A DNA stretch of 64,000 bases from Shewanella psychrotolerans (GTDB taxonomy: Bacteria; Pseudomonadota; Gammaproteobacteria; Enterobacterales; Shewanellaceae), in contig NZ_CP080419.1 of NCBI RefSeq assembly GCF_019457595.1, positions 1,922,001 through 1,986,000 on the forward strand, given 5' to 3'. This document shows positions 34,486 through 43,669 of this stretch, in pieces. Position numbers and translations under genes: made by a program. Position 1 is the stretch's first letter, and each line of letters starts with the position of its first letter. The notes beneath the pieces are model-generated. The model was not told the origin of the DNA. It saw only the letters and a list, made by a program, of their open reading frames with translations, and ran no database searches.

Positions 34486-34980
34486 TTATGCACGCATCGA
34501 TTTTTCGCCGCGACACAGTCCCACTACGCCAGAGCGTGACACTTCGATGACCTTAGTCACTTCGCCAATTGCCGTAATAAAGGCATCCAGTTTATCAGAG
34601 GTGCCAGTCATCTGAATGGTGTAAAGCTCTGCAGTAACATCGACAATTTGGCCACGGAAGATATCGGCTGTGCGCTTTACTTCTTCACGACCTGCACCTT
34701 TAGCTTTTACCTTTACCAGTGCGAGTTCGCGCTCGATATGGCTAGCTTCAGTGATATTAGACACTTTTAGAATATCGATCAGTTTATGCAGCTGTTTTTC
34801 TATCTGTTCTAAGACCGCTTCATCGGCAACCACGGTAATATTGAGCCGAGAAAGCGTAATATCATCAGTTGGTGCAACCGTTAAACTTTCGATGTTATAG
34901 CCACGCTGAGAGAACAGGCCAACCACTCGTGACAGGGCACCGGGCTGGTTTTCAAGTAATACAGAAATAATACGACGCAT
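34486..34980 (-). CDS. ilvH: Acetolactate synthase small regulatory subunit IlvH
   Basis: A 164-aa regulatory subunit that binds valine and activates IlvI. The N-terminal ACT domain reads ISVLLENQPGALSRVVGLF and RGYNIESLTVAPT. The C-terminal domain contains VDVTAELYTIQMTG and GVVGLCRGEK. Its ATG overlaps the ilvI stop (TAATG), so I take 34980 rather than the longer frame to 35007. Confidence 0.95.
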   Translation of the reverse strand: MRRIISVLLENQPGALSRVVGLFSQRGYNIESLTVAPTDDITLSRLNITVVADEAVLEQIEKQLHKLIDILKVSNITEASHIERELALVKVKAKGAGREEVKRTADIFRGQIVDVTAELYTIQMTGTSDKLDAFITAIGEVTKVIEVSRSGVVGLCRGEKSMRA

Positions 34981-36701
34981 TAGCTTTTCTCCGTTTTGCT
35001 TAGCCACATTTCATTCATTGCACCGCCACGAATAAGCATAGGATAGACATGCTCGGTTTCATCGACACTAATATCGACGAAGACAAGTTTGTCTTTCATT
35101 GCTAATGCTTTGGCAAGACCCGCTTCTAGCTCCGCGGGATCGCTAATGGTCATGCCTACATGGCCATAGGCCTCTGCAATCTTGGCAAAATTGGGTACCG
35201 AATCCATATAAGAGTGAGAGTGACGTCCTGAGTAGATCATATCCTGCCACTGCTTCACCATGCCGAGGAATCGGTTGTTCAAGTTAATGATTTTAACTGG
35301 CGTATCATATTGAAGTGCCGTGGACAGCTCTTGAATATTCATCTGAATCGAGCCATCACCAGTGACACAAATGACCGTTTCATCTGGCATTGCCATTTTA
35401 ACGCCCATGGCGGCGGGTAAACCAAACCCCATGGTGCCTAGTCCACCCGAATTGATCCAGCGGCGCGGTTTATTAAAAGGGTAATAGAGGGCGGCAAACA
35501 TCTGGTGTTGGCCGACATCGGATGCAACATAGGCATCACCATTGGTGAGCTTGTGAAGGGTTTCAATCACCTGCTGTGGCTTAATACGACCGCTGGTTTT
35601 GTCATAGGCTAAGCTATCTCGTGAGCGCCATTGATTAATTTCACTCCACCAATAGTCGATAGCGGCCTCATCGTTTTTGCCAGCATTGTCTTCCTCAAGT
35701 AGCTCAAGCATGCTGTCGAGAATATTATCTGCTGAGCCGACGATGGGAATATCCACATGAACTGTTTTAGAGATCGATGATGGGTCGATATCAATATGTA
35801 AAATAGTCGCATTGGGGCAATATTTTTCGACGTTATTGGTGGTTCTGTCGTCGAAGCGAACCCCTATACCGAAGATAAGATCTGAATTATGCATGGCCAT
35901 ATTGGCTTCATAGCAACCATGCATACCAAGCATCCCTAAGCTGTTCGCATGGGTGCCCGGAAACGCGCCAAGGCCCATAAGGGTGCTCACAACTGGAATA
36001 CCTAGTTTCTCAGATATCGCTAAAATCTGTTTGTCGCAGCCAGAGATCACCGCGCCGCCACCCACATAGAGTACCGGTTTTTTGGCTGCCAATAAGGCTT
36101 GTAAACCGCGGCGGATCTGACCGCGATGTCCTGTGGTTGTTGGATTGTACGAGCGCATGTTAATTTCATCAGGGTATTGATATTCATGCAGTATTTGTGG
36201 ATTTAAACAGTCTTTTGGAATATCGACGACCACAGGGCCAGGGCGTCCGGTTGACGCAATATAAAATGCTTTCTTAATGATATCGGGAATGTCTTTAGCA
36301 TCGGTCACAAGAAAGCTGTGCTTAACCACAGGGCGAGAGATACCAATCATGTCGCATTCTTGGAACGCATCGTTGCCGATAAGATTGCTGGGTACTTGGC
36401 CAGATAATACCACTAGTGGAATTGAGTCCATGTAAGCGGTCGCTATGCCGGTGATGGCATTGGTTGCGCCAGGTCCTGAGGTAACAAGGACTACACCAAC
36501 TTTTCCCGTAGCGCGTGCATAGCCATCTGCCATGTGAACGGCGGCTTGTTCATGTCTAACGAGTATGTGTTCGATGCCAGATTTTTGATGAAGTGCATCG
36601 TAGATATCGAGCACTGAGCCACCGGGGTAGCCGAAAATATGTTTAACGCCTTCGTCGATTAGTGATCGGACGATCATGCTGGCGCCGGATAACTTCTCCA
36701 T
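34980..36701 (-). CDS. ilvI: Acetolactate synthase catalytic subunit IlvI
   Basis: A 573-aa thiamine-diphosphate enzyme that makes acetolactate or acetohydroxybutyrate, the first shared step of branched-chain amino acid synthesis. It has [15 protein letters not shown], the catalytic Glu in [16 protein letters not shown], a central FAD region and the ThDP motif [18 protein letters not shown]. The length matches IlvI. The ilvIH pair stands alone. Regulation by Lrp is known in E. coli but no site could be assigned here. Confidence 0.96.
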   Translation of the reverse strand: MEKLSGASMIVRSLIDEGVKHIFGYPGGSVLDIYDALHQKSGIEHILVRHEQAAVHMADGYARATGKVGVVLVTSGPGATNAITGIATAYMDSIPLVVLSGQVPSNLIGNDAFQECDMIGISRPVVKHSFLVTDAKDIPDIIKKAFYIASTGRPGPVVVDIPKDCLNPQILHEYQYPDEINMRSYNPTTTGHRGQIRRGLQALLAAKKPVLYVGGGAVISGCDKQILAISEKLGIPVVSTLMGLGAFPGTHANSLGMLGMHGCYEANMAMHNSDLIFGIGVRFDDRTTNNVEKYCPNATILHIDIDPSSISKTVHVDIPIVGSADNILDSMLELLEEDNAGKNDEAAIDYWWSEINQWRSRDSLAYDKTSGRIKPQQVIETLHKLTNGDAYVASDVGQHQMFAALYYPFNKPRRWINSGGLGTMGFGLPAAMGVKMAMPDETVICVTGDGSIQMNIQELSTALQYDTPVKIINLNNRFLGMVKQWQDMIYSGRHSHSYMDSVPNFAKIAEAYGHVGMTISDPAELEAGLAKALAMKDKLVFVDISVDETEHVYPMLIRGGAMNEMWLSKTEKS

Positions 36702-37092
36702 TTTTGATCCCTCATTAAGTTACCGCTACGGTATGCAGTATCTTGATACAGCGACGGTAATCGCTAGAAATTTAAGTTTGAAGGGTAATTCAAACTCGTT
36801 TACCACCCTGAAATCGTTTTCGAGCTTATTAAGCTTGGGTGACTGTTTAAAAATGAACAGATTTTCATCATATAAAATAATCTTGTTAATTCAAACCTTT
36901 TATTGAAAAACTTTATCAAGATGAAAAAAAACTAACGATGAGTCGATAAAAAGACGCTATTGAGTGGCAAATAAATAATCGATTGGGTGGTGATATTGAA
37001 GTGTTTAATCTGAAACAAATGCTAAGTCGAAATCTTTTCTGATTTGTGACAAGTGTGGTGCCGCAAAACTAGCCTGCACCACACTTGTCTCG
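36702..37092. other. 390-bp region upstream of ilvI
   Basis: It holds an 8-bp inverted repeat (AGTTTGAA 36775-36782, TTCAAACT 36789-36796), possibly a leader hairpin or operator of ilvIH. It also holds the long hairpin after the MFS gene (37048-37089). No leader peptide rich in branched-chain residues was recognised. Confidence 0.55.
37048..37089. repeat. Perfect 14-bp hairpin at the 3' end of the MFS gene
   Basis: The arms GACAAGTGTGGTGC (37048-37061) and GCACCACACTTGTC (37076-37089) flank a 14-nt loop, starting 4 bp past the MFS stop codon. No T run follows on either strand. It could stabilise the mRNA 3' end or be a Rho-terminated 3' boundary. Confidence 0.75.
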
Positions 37093-38325
37093 TTAGGCGG
37101 CGTCACCTAAAGGGGGGGAATGATGGGTGATAAACTGAAACAGACCTACAAGACAAACGGCACCTAGCATTAAGGCTGAAAAGGGGACTGCAGTACCCGT
37201 ATAAAAGAGTGCGAGAAGTGGTCCCGCTAGCGCGCCACATCCAAAACGTAGGGTGCCAATTACGGCTGTTGCTGTGCCTGTTTCTTTTTGAAACTTCATT
37301 AATACTATGGCATCAGCATTAACCGACATTATGCCTAGAAAGCCCATAAATGGGATCAGCATCGCCACAGTGTAGTGATAACTTAATCCCAATAGATTAA
37401 CCGTTAGTAGTGCACTACCTGCGATGGCTGCTAAAAAGGTTGCGACTTTTAACATTCGCCTTGAGCCAAATCGACCTACGATGCGGCTATTAATCACGTT
37501 GGCTAACATTAACGCGCCGACGTTGGTGCTAAATAGAATCGCAAACAGTGATTTGTCTAGACCAAACACTTCCATATAGACGAAAGGCGATGCGGTTAAA
37601 TAGCAAAAAAAGGCAAAAGAGGTCATCACTCCGCTGGCAATATGCAGCTTAACGCCCGGTTTGGTGAATACCACGGCATAGGCACCAAAAAACGACTTTT
37701 GACTGCGGTTTTCTATTTGGGTGTCAGATGGCATTCTTAGCTTGGTTGATACCAGTATCAGCAAAGCTAAGGCATAGAAAGCCAAAATAAAGAAGATCAG
37801 GTGCCAGTCGCCCAACTCTAAAATAAAGCTTCCTATCGTTGGTGCGATGAGCGGTGCTAACATCATGATAAGGCTGACATAAGACATACCTTTAGCGGTG
37901 TTACTGCCGTAAACCTCTTTGATATAACCTGGCACGACCACGGTCGCAGCGGCGCCGATAAAGGCTTGTAAGAAGCGTAATCCTAAAAACAGTTCAATAT
38001 TGGTCACAAATGCGAGTGATAGGCTGACTAGCATAAATCCCGATAAGCCAATAATGACCAAGGGGCGGCGTCCAATTCGGTCTGCAATTGGGCCAAAAGT
38101 GAGCATACCGAGGCCATAACCCGCTAAATAGAGGCTTAGTGACTGCTGTACTGTAGTGATGCTTGAGTTAAAACTTGCGGCAAGCGTTGCCATTGCCGGC
38201 AAATACATGTCGATTGCTAACGGCGTGATCGCCACAATTGCTGATAGCATGGGGATCAATAGCGCTAAATTAGGCATGTTTGCCTTAGCTCGATTGCTTG
38301 ATTTCGAGATCGACGCTTTGTTCAC
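37093..38325 (-). CDS. Bcr/CflA-type MFS multidrug exporter
   Basis: A 410-aa 12-helix major facilitator. It has the DHA1 motifs AITPLAIDMYLPAMATLA in helix 1 and FGPIADRIGRRPLVIIG in the helix 2-3 loop, and FLQAFIGAAATVVVPG in helix 4. This is the Bcr/CflA drug-export branch. I use GTG 38325, which has GAGG 5 nt upstream; the frame extends 15 codons further 5' without a ribosome-binding site. Substrate unknown; no regulator is adjacent. Confidence 0.88.
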   Translation of the reverse strand: MNKASISKSSNRAKANMPNLALLIPMLSAIVAITPLAIDMYLPAMATLAASFNSSITTVQQSLSLYLAGYGLGMLTFGPIADRIGRRPLVIIGLSGFMLVSLSLAFVTNIELFLGLRFLQAFIGAAATVVVPGYIKEVYGSNTAKGMSYVSLIMMLAPLIAPTIGSFILELGDWHLIFFILAFYALALLILVSTKLRMPSDTQIENRSQKSFFGAYAVVFTKPGVKLHIASGVMTSFAFFCYLTASPFVYMEVFGLDKSLFAILFSTNVGALMLANVINSRIVGRFGSRRMLKVATFLAAIAGSALLTVNLLGLSYHYTVAMLIPFMGFLGIMSVNADAIVLMKFQKETGTATAVIGTLRFGCGALAGPLLALFYTGTAVPFSALMLGAVCLVGLFQFITHHSPPLGDAA

Positions 38326-38492
38326 TAGTACCTCGTGAGCGATAAGATTAAAAATTAGGTGTGATAACAATGGGTGGGGTGTTATCTAGGAGAATGCTAA
38401 TTGTACGGTATCTGGAGTTATTTTAGCTAATGGTTTATTGCGTTAGAATCGCATCTAAAATGGAGGTTTTGTAACAAAATCTTTTGCGTATT

Positions 38493-38523
38493 ATATAAAA
38501 ACACCGCCCAACAAGGCAGTGTT
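38493..38523 (-). terminator. Rho-independent terminator of the amidotransferase gene
   Basis: On the minus strand AACACTGCC pairs with GGCGGTGTT (one G-U pair) around TTGTTG, followed by TTTTATAT. Confidence 0.75.
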
Positions 38524-38586
38524 TGTTGTTAGCTATTTCGGCGATGACCAATGCGATTAACTTTTCATATCCGATGTTAGCCGATG

Positions 38587-39462
38587 TTATCCAAGCTCCG
38601 CCTGAAACGGTAAGTTGACCGGTCTTTGATATACACTTTCATGGCCACTGGCACAAACAATATGATTGCGTTCAACCTTAGTCCAGCGACCGTTGTTTTC
38701 GGTTGGGGGCTCTGAACAAATGATAATGCATGCGCTGTTACTCGTATCAGGGGTGAAATCTATCATGCCGTTATTGTTAGATATGATCCCTTGGCCAAAA
38801 AACAGCGACGCAGGTTTAGCTTCCTTGAGCGTCGCAAATCGAGTCACAAGGGTATGGTAACCGTCAGTAACGGCAAAATTGATAAATGCATTACTATCGG
38901 CACCAGCTTCTTTTCTTAGTAACATAATGGTTTCTATGGTGGCTTCCATTGCCTGTTCGAGCTGACTTAAACTCGCATTTGCTATAAAGCCAAGCTTATC
39001 CATAAATAGCGCGAAGGCATATTCTGAGTCAGTGTTGCCTTTGATTAAGTCAAACGCTCTATTTGTCAGCATATTGAGTAAAGGACGGCGAAATTTTTCG
39101 AACTGATCTAGGCGACCATTGTGCATCCACAAATAATGCATGCAGCCAAATGGATGACAGTTTGCCTGACTTACTGGCATCCCTTTTGATGCGTCACGTA
39201 CATGGGCAAAGTAATGTCTTGTTTCTACCTTTTCAGCGATCATTTTAAGGTTGCGATTACTCCATGCGGGATCGACGTTAACAAATGTAGCTGGGATGGG
39301 ATCATCTTGAGTCGGGTACCAACCCAAACCAAAGCCGTCGGCGTTAGTAGGGACTTTACGCTTTTGCGCATATTTGCTTTGCATCACCAGTGAGTTTGTC
39401 GCTTGAAATATCAATGGCGACATCAAGGCTTTAGGGCCACTGTAAGTTAAAAACCGGCACAT
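38587..39462 (-). CDS. Class II glutamine amidotransferase, YafJ-like
   Basis: A 291-aa Ntn-hydrolase glutaminase domain. Catalytic Cys2 is in MCRFLTYSG. Further motifs are NADGFGLGWY, YFAHVRDASKG, NCHPFG (the substrate-binding Asn-His region), MHNGRL and GNTDSEYAF. This is the YafJ/EgtC group; no ergothioneine gene is nearby, so YafJ-like is the safer label. The acceptor of the released ammonia is unknown. It stands alone with its own terminator. Confidence 0.88.
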   Translation of the reverse strand: MCRFLTYSGPKALMSPLIFQATNSLVMQSKYAQKRKVPTNADGFGLGWYPTQDDPIPATFVNVDPAWSNRNLKMIAEKVETRHYFAHVRDASKGMPVSQANCHPFGCMHYLWMHNGRLDQFEKFRRPLLNMLTNRAFDLIKGNTDSEYAFALFMDKLGFIANASLSQLEQAMEATIETIMLLRKEAGADSNAFINFAVTDGYHTLVTRFATLKEAKPASLFFGQGIISNNNGMIDFTPDTSNSACIIICSEPPTENNGRWTKVERNHIVCASGHESVYQRPVNLPFQAELG

Positions 39463-39708
39463 GAATTCTCTTATCCAGATTGGGGTTAAAGTTGAAACAA
39501 TACGCTTAAAGTCAAATTTAGCCTGATATCTAAGACTTACAAAGTAATATTCTTGATTAGGCTGTAAACAAGTTGAAATCGGTCAGGAGTGGTGAATGAT
39601 TGCGGCTAATTCGGCGCAAAATGAGTTGCGTTATTCTGTATCTTAACCCTAGCTCAGTTTAAGTGGCACTATTGGCCACTATCTGGGGCGATAAGGGTTG
39701 TCGATAGC

Positions 39709-40362
39709 TTATTGTGCGCCAAATAACACAGATTTCCCGCTTTCTAGCCAAGTCGGGTATTTGCTCATTATCAATGAGAATGGCTCACTTTGAAGATGCA
39801 TATCGAGCCAGGATTTGACTCGGGGATAGGGCGAATTATTCCACCATGTCAAATTAACGTGGGCAAACTGGCGGATAAAAGGAAAAATGGCAATATCGGC
39901 GATAGACACTTGTTGTCTAACAAGATTGTCTCTATCTAATAGCTGTGCTTCTAGTTGTGATATATAACTTTCGGCTTTGTTTCTATAATAACTTTCTTCA
40001 TATTCAGGAAAGCGGTCGGCGTACTTGTATCTATCAAGCCAGAGCTTAAAATCAGTATCGTTGTGCGCTATCAATTTGGCGGCAGTTGTCTGATGGTTAA
40101 TTGAGTTTTGCATCAGTAGATCGAGTGGATCATTTTGCTCAAGCGCCCAGCGCATAATATCTAAACTTTCATCAATTACCTTACCAGTATCGAGAACTAA
40201 CACAGGTACAGTGCCCTTAGGGCTTGCTTTTAGCATCGCTTGAGGTTTGTGCTTGAGCACGATCTCTCTTAGCTCAACGGTTTGTGTTGCTAGCAAAATA
40301 CCCAGTCGCGCGCGCATCGCATAAGGGCAACGACGAAATGAATATAATATTGGGTGGGGCAT
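39709..40362 (-). CDS. Glutathione S-transferase family protein
   Basis: A 217-aa GST with an N-terminal thioredoxin-fold domain (residues 1-75; SFRRCPYAMRARLGILLA, catalytic or mixed-disulfide Cys12 in CPYA; GTVPVLVLDTGKVIDESLDIM, the glutathione gamma-glutamyl site). The C-terminal all-alpha domain includes VSIADIAIFPFIRQF, the N-capping box. Its substrate is unknown. It is divergent from trhO. Confidence 0.88.
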   Translation of the reverse strand: MPHPILYSFRRCPYAMRARLGILLATQTVELREIVLKHKPQAMLKASPKGTVPVLVLDTGKVIDESLDIMRWALEQNDPLDLLMQNSINHQTTAAKLIAHNDTDFKLWLDRYKYADRFPEYEESYYRNKAESYISQLEAQLLDRDNLVRQQVSIADIAIFPFIRQFAHVNLTWWNNSPYPRVKSWLDMHLQSEPFSLIMSKYPTWLESGKSVLFGAQ

Positions 40363-40706
40363 AAACTCTCCATCTTCGAGTCGATCTTTTATCGAAGCGA
40401 TTGCTTTGAAAAAGCGCTCGCTGTTTAAATGAGATCGCTATTCAAATGAGATAGTTTTCACTGCTTTGGACAAGATCGCAAACAGAAATAGAAATATTAT
40501 TGGCTGTCGATTGTCAATCGCTAGTGTTGGCGCCGTTGTTATCTTTGCCTTCACGCCTTTGCTAACCCAATACCCTTACTTTTTGTCCCTGTTTATTTGA
40601 GCGTGACTTAGGTATTATTCCGCCTCAATTTTGCGCGAGAAATCACGTTTTCTAGCGAATGACCATGCACTGGGGATTAAGCCTCAGCCAGCAGATAGAG
40701 GAAAGT
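40363..40706. other. 344-bp divergent region between the GST gene and trhO
   Basis: It contains the 17-bp tandem duplication at 40418-40451. No gene is visible; the start of trhO is at 40707. Confidence 0.6.
40418..40451. repeat. Two abutting 17-bp direct repeats
   Basis: TCGCTGTTTAAATGAGA (40418-40434) is followed directly by TCGCTATTCAAATGAGA (40435-40451); 15 of 17 bases agree. It lies 56 bp upstream of the GST start codon and could be a tandem regulator site or a simple slippage duplication. Confidence 0.75.
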
Positions 40707-41690
40707 ATGTCTCAAGTTGTTGTTTGTGCTTTATATAAGTTTGTTTCACTGCCTAACTATACCGATATTCAGCAGCCGTTATTGGCTCAAATGGAACAAA
40801 CGAATATCAAAGGAACCTTGTTGCTTGCCGCCGAGGGGATTAACGGGACTGTGGCTGGGACTCAAGCAGCCATAGATGGATTACTACAATGGTTAAACCA
40901 ACAGCCTGGGCTAGATAACATAGTTTATAAATTGTCATTCGATGATGAAATGCCATTTTATCGCACTAAGGTTAAGCTAAAAAAAGAGATCGTCACCATG
41001 GGCGTCGAGGGCATTGATCCCCGTAAAGTGGTCGGTACTTATGTTAAACCACAAGATTGGAACCAGCTGATTTCTGATCCCGATGTGTTGCTGATCGATA
41101 CCCGTAATGATTACGAGGTGAGTATTGGTACCTTTAAAAATGCGGTTGATCCTAAGACGCAAACGTTTAGAGAGTTTCCTGACTACGTGAAAGAAAATCT
41201 CGATCCGGCCAAGCATAAGAAAGTCGCTATGTTCTGTACCGGTGGGATCCGCTGCGAAAAATCAACAGCTTATCTCAAAGAACAAGGCTTTGATGAGGTG
41301 TATCACCTTGAAGGTGGTGTGCTTAAATACCTTGAAGAGGTAAAACCTGAAGAGAGTATGTGGCAGGGTGAATGTTTTGTGTTTGATAATCGCGTTTCGG
41401 TTAATCACAGCCTTGAGAAAGGAGATTACGATCAGTGCAACGCCTGCCGATTACCTATCACCGAAGCCGATAAAGCCAGTGAGCACTATGTTAAAGGGGT
41501 GAGTTGCCCTCATTGTATCGACAAGGTGACCGAGAAGCAGCGTCAGCGTTTCGCAGAACGTGAGCGCCAGGTTCAGCTTGCGAATGCCCGTGGTGAGTCG
41601 CACATAGGTAGCGATGTAAACTCGGTGATAGAGAAACGTCGTCAAGATAAACTTGCGTTGAAACAAAGCCAAAACGACAGTAGAAAGTAA
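40707..41690 (+). CDS. trhO: tRNA uridine(34) hydroxylase TrhO (YceA), rhodanese family
   Basis: A 327-aa enzyme of oxygen-dependent 5-hydroxyuridine formation at tRNA position 34. It has an N-terminal UPF0176 domain ([17 protein letters not shown]), a central rhodanese domain (about 120-215; [19 protein letters not shown], catalytic Cys in [11 protein letters not shown]) and a C-terminal zinc-binding part (CNACR, CPHC). I chose ATG 40707 with GAGG 5 nt upstream; the frame runs 16 codons further 5'. Confidence 0.93.
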   Translation: MSQVVVCALYKFVSLPNYTDIQQPLLAQMEQTNIKGTLLLAAEGINGTVAGTQAAIDGLLQWLNQQPGLDNIVYKLSFDDEMPFYRTKVKLKKEIVTMGVEGIDPRKVVGTYVKPQDWNQLISDPDVLLIDTRNDYEVSIGTFKNAVDPKTQTFREFPDYVKENLDPAKHKKVAMFCTGGIRCEKSTAYLKEQGFDEVYHLEGGVLKYLEEVKPEESMWQGECFVFDNRVSVNHSLEKGDYDQCNACRLPITEADKASEHYVKGVSCPHCIDKVTEKQRQRFAERERQVQLANARGESHIGSDVNSVIEKRRQDKLALKQSQNDSRK

Positions 41691-41861
41691 GCGATTTTTT
41701 CACTAGATATTGGGCAGTTTTTGGATAACGGGCTATACTCCAATTACTGTCATTGATAAGTTGCATCGGGCGACATATCGGTTTTAAGACAGGGTTAATA
41801 GAGCGGTAAATAGTTGGTTTTTGGTTTAATTTCTATTAACTTTTTAGTGTAAAAAACAAAG

Positions 41862-41894
41862 GCGAGTATTGTATTAAGCAATGCTCGCTTTTTT
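41862..41894 (+). terminator. Rho-independent terminator
   Basis: GCGAGTATTG (41862-41871) pairs with CAATGCTCGC (41879-41888, one G-U pair), followed by six T residues. It is 170 bp after trhO and insulates the MarR operon. Confidence 0.8.
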
Positions 41895-42062
41895 ATTTCT
41901 CTTGTTAATGTGCGTTAACCTATCTTGTACAAGGTTCTGTCCCGACAGAGGCCTAAATCATCGCGACAAACGAATAAAAAATTTTACCATTGCATATCAA
42001 TTCATTAGCACTAGTGTATCTGCTTTTTCATCCTCTTTTACATCTAAATCCTTACCGATAGA

Positions 42063-42090
42063 TTTACTTAGCATGCTAAATATATATAAT
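42063..42090 (+). promoter_or_regulatory. Promoter of the marR-hlyD-DUF2955 operon
   Basis: TATAAT (42085-42090) is a perfect -10 box. TTTACT (42063-42068), 16 bp upstream, is a partial -35 match (4 of 6). The -10 lies exactly between the two operator palindromes. Confidence 0.55.
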
Positions 42091-42106
42091 ACTTAGCATG
42101 CTAAGT
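42066..42106. promoter_or_regulatory. Two MarR-type palindromic operators flanking the -10 box
   Basis: The palindrome TTAGCATGCTAA occurs twice, at 42068-42079 and 42093-42104, within longer matches ACTTAGCATGCTAA. Centres are 25 bp apart, and the second ends 17 bp before the marR ATG. Two exact copies around a -10 box indicate autorepression by the MarR protein encoded next. Confidence 0.8.
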
Positions 42107-42121
42107 AATGAGTAACCTCTT

Positions 42122-42595
42122 ATGGAACGTATAAATCAACTAGCACAATCATCGATTGCTGAACGTTTAGGCAGACTAGCTCGTTTGTGGCGTATGGTTG
42201 CCGACGTAGAGCTTGCACCGTTAGGTTTAACCTACTCGCGTTGGAGTGCGCTGTGGAAGCTGTATCGTATGGGTCAGGATATTAGTCAAAAAGAACTGGC
42301 TGACGCCCTAGAGATAGAATTGGCGTCATTGATGCGTACATTAGGGCATTTAGAGCAGCAAGGGCTTATCGATAGACATTGTTGTCCCGTTGACAAGCGA
42401 GCGAGGAGAATATCGTTAACTCAAACTGGCTTTGAAGTGATCGAGTTTATGGAAGCTCGGATTATGGGGATACGAGCACAGCTGTATGCCGGCATTTCTG
42501 AAGAGGCATTGTCGATGTTTGAGTCGACCCTTAATCAGATCAGTGATAACGCGATTAAGAAATTAAATCCTACTATGTTAAAAGGCGAGGAATAA
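42122..42595 (+). CDS. MarR/SlyA-type transcriptional regulator
   Basis: A 157-aa winged-helix repressor. It has a dimerising N-terminal helix, DNA-binding helices ISQKELADALEIELASLMRTLGHLEQQGLIDR (split here: helix-turn-helix about 60-90) and the wing CPVDKRARRISLTQTG. It probably represses its own operon by the two TTAGCATGCTAA sites and is released by a phenolic or similar ligand, as known in this family. It starts 8 bp before the adaptor gene. Confidence 0.92.
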   Translation: MERINQLAQSSIAERLGRLARLWRMVADVELAPLGLTYSRWSALWKLYRMGQDISQKELADALEIELASLMRTLGHLEQQGLIDRHCCPVDKRARRISLTQTGFEVIEFMEARIMGIRAQLYAGISEEALSMFESTLNQISDNAIKKLNPTMLKGEE

Positions 42596-42603
42596 GAGAA
42601 AGT

Positions 42604-43662
42604 ATGACACCAGATCAACAATTTACCCGATTAGTTAAGTTTGCCATTGTTGGCTTCATGCTGTTATTTAGTTACTTCTTGTTGGCCGATTTACAGATGC
42701 CGCTCACAACTCAAGCGATGGCGACACGAACAATAACTCAGGTTGCTCCGCAGATCAGCGGTAGAGTGATTAAGGTTGAAGTCAAAAACAATCAGCAAGT
42801 GAAGCAAGGTGATCTGTTATTTAGTCTCGATGCTACGCCCTACGAGCTTGCACTAGAGCAAGCGGAACTTTCATTAGAACAGGCTCGTCAAGACAACGCA
42901 GAACTTGATGCCTCTATCGCGGCTGCAGAAGCTGATGTGAACGCTAGTGAAACTAATTATGCCCTTAAACAACGAGAAGCTAAACGTTTGCAGTCACTTT
43001 ACGCTAATAACAGCATCTCGCAGCAGATGATCGATCAGGCTCAGACCGAGGTTAAAGCGAGTCTGTCGCAGTTACTGGCGGCTAAAGCCCAACTGGCTAA
43101 GATCGTGACGCTTCGTGGTGAAGCGGGAGAGGGAAACCTTAAATTACGTCAGGCAAAAAACAATGTCGAAAAGGCGAAACTGTCGCTTAGTTATACCAAG
43201 GTTCGCGCCGAACAAGATGGTGTGGTAACCAACCTGCAATTGGCCACGGGCAATATGGTTAATAATGGCGCAGCGGTGATGGCTTTGGTGCTTGGTGATG
43301 TGGATGTGATTGCCGATTTCCGTGAGAAGAGCCTGCGTCATGTCTCACCCGGTACTGTGGCAATGGTGGCCTTTGATGGTCAACCTGGACAGTTATATCA
43401 GGCCAGTGTGACAAGTGTTGATGCGGGTGTGAGCAATGCACAATTTGCGGCCGATGGTCGTTTGGCAACGCCTACCGAATCTAATCGATGGGTACGTGAT
43501 GCACAGCGTTTCAGGTTGCATCTTGAGCTCGACCAACCTTTGATGAATAGTTTACCTGCAGGGGCAAAGGCGACAGTACAGTTACAACCGAGTAACCGTT
43601 TTTTTAGCATCTTGGCCACGCTGCAAATAAAGCTCATTAGCTTGCTGCATTTCATCTATTGA
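42604..43662 (+). CDS. HlyD/EmrA-type membrane-fusion protein
   Basis: A 352-aa efflux adaptor. An uncleaved N-terminal anchor helix (LVKFAIVGFMLLFSYFLLA) is followed by lipoyl half VAPQISGRVIKVEVKNNQQV and KQGDLLFSLDATPYELAL, a coiled-coil hairpin (about 90-190), the second lipoyl half AEQDGVVTNLQLATG and a beta-barrel domain. This is the EmrA/AaeA-like layout. It is paired with the DUF2955 membrane protein 7 bp downstream. Confidence 0.92.
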   Translation: MTPDQQFTRLVKFAIVGFMLLFSYFLLADLQMPLTTQAMATRTITQVAPQISGRVIKVEVKNNQQVKQGDLLFSLDATPYELALEQAELSLEQARQDNAELDASIAAAEADVNASETNYALKQREAKRLQSLYANNSISQQMIDQAQTEVKASLSQLLAAKAQLAKIVTLRGEAGEGNLKLRQAKNNVEKAKLSLSYTKVRAEQDGVVTNLQLATGNMVNNGAAVMALVLGDVDVIADFREKSLRHVSPGTVAMVAFDGQPGQLYQASVTSVDAGVSNAQFAADGRLATPTESNRWVRDAQRFRLHLELDQPLMNSLPAGAKATVQLQPSNRFFSILATLQIKLISLLHFIY

Positions 43663-43669
43663 GGTGGGT

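Larger units (their letters stand above)
41691..42121. other. 430-bp region between trhO and the MarR gene
   Basis: It holds the terminator at 41862-41894 and, next to marR, the double operator and promoter. The 71-codon frame at 41881-42096 runs through the terminator and into the operator and is not a gene. Confidence 0.65.

Noticed and set aside
41881..42096. 71-codon plus-strand ORF before marR
   Set aside because: It starts inside the terminator stem and runs through the operator and promoter. It has no ribosome-binding site or recognisable content.
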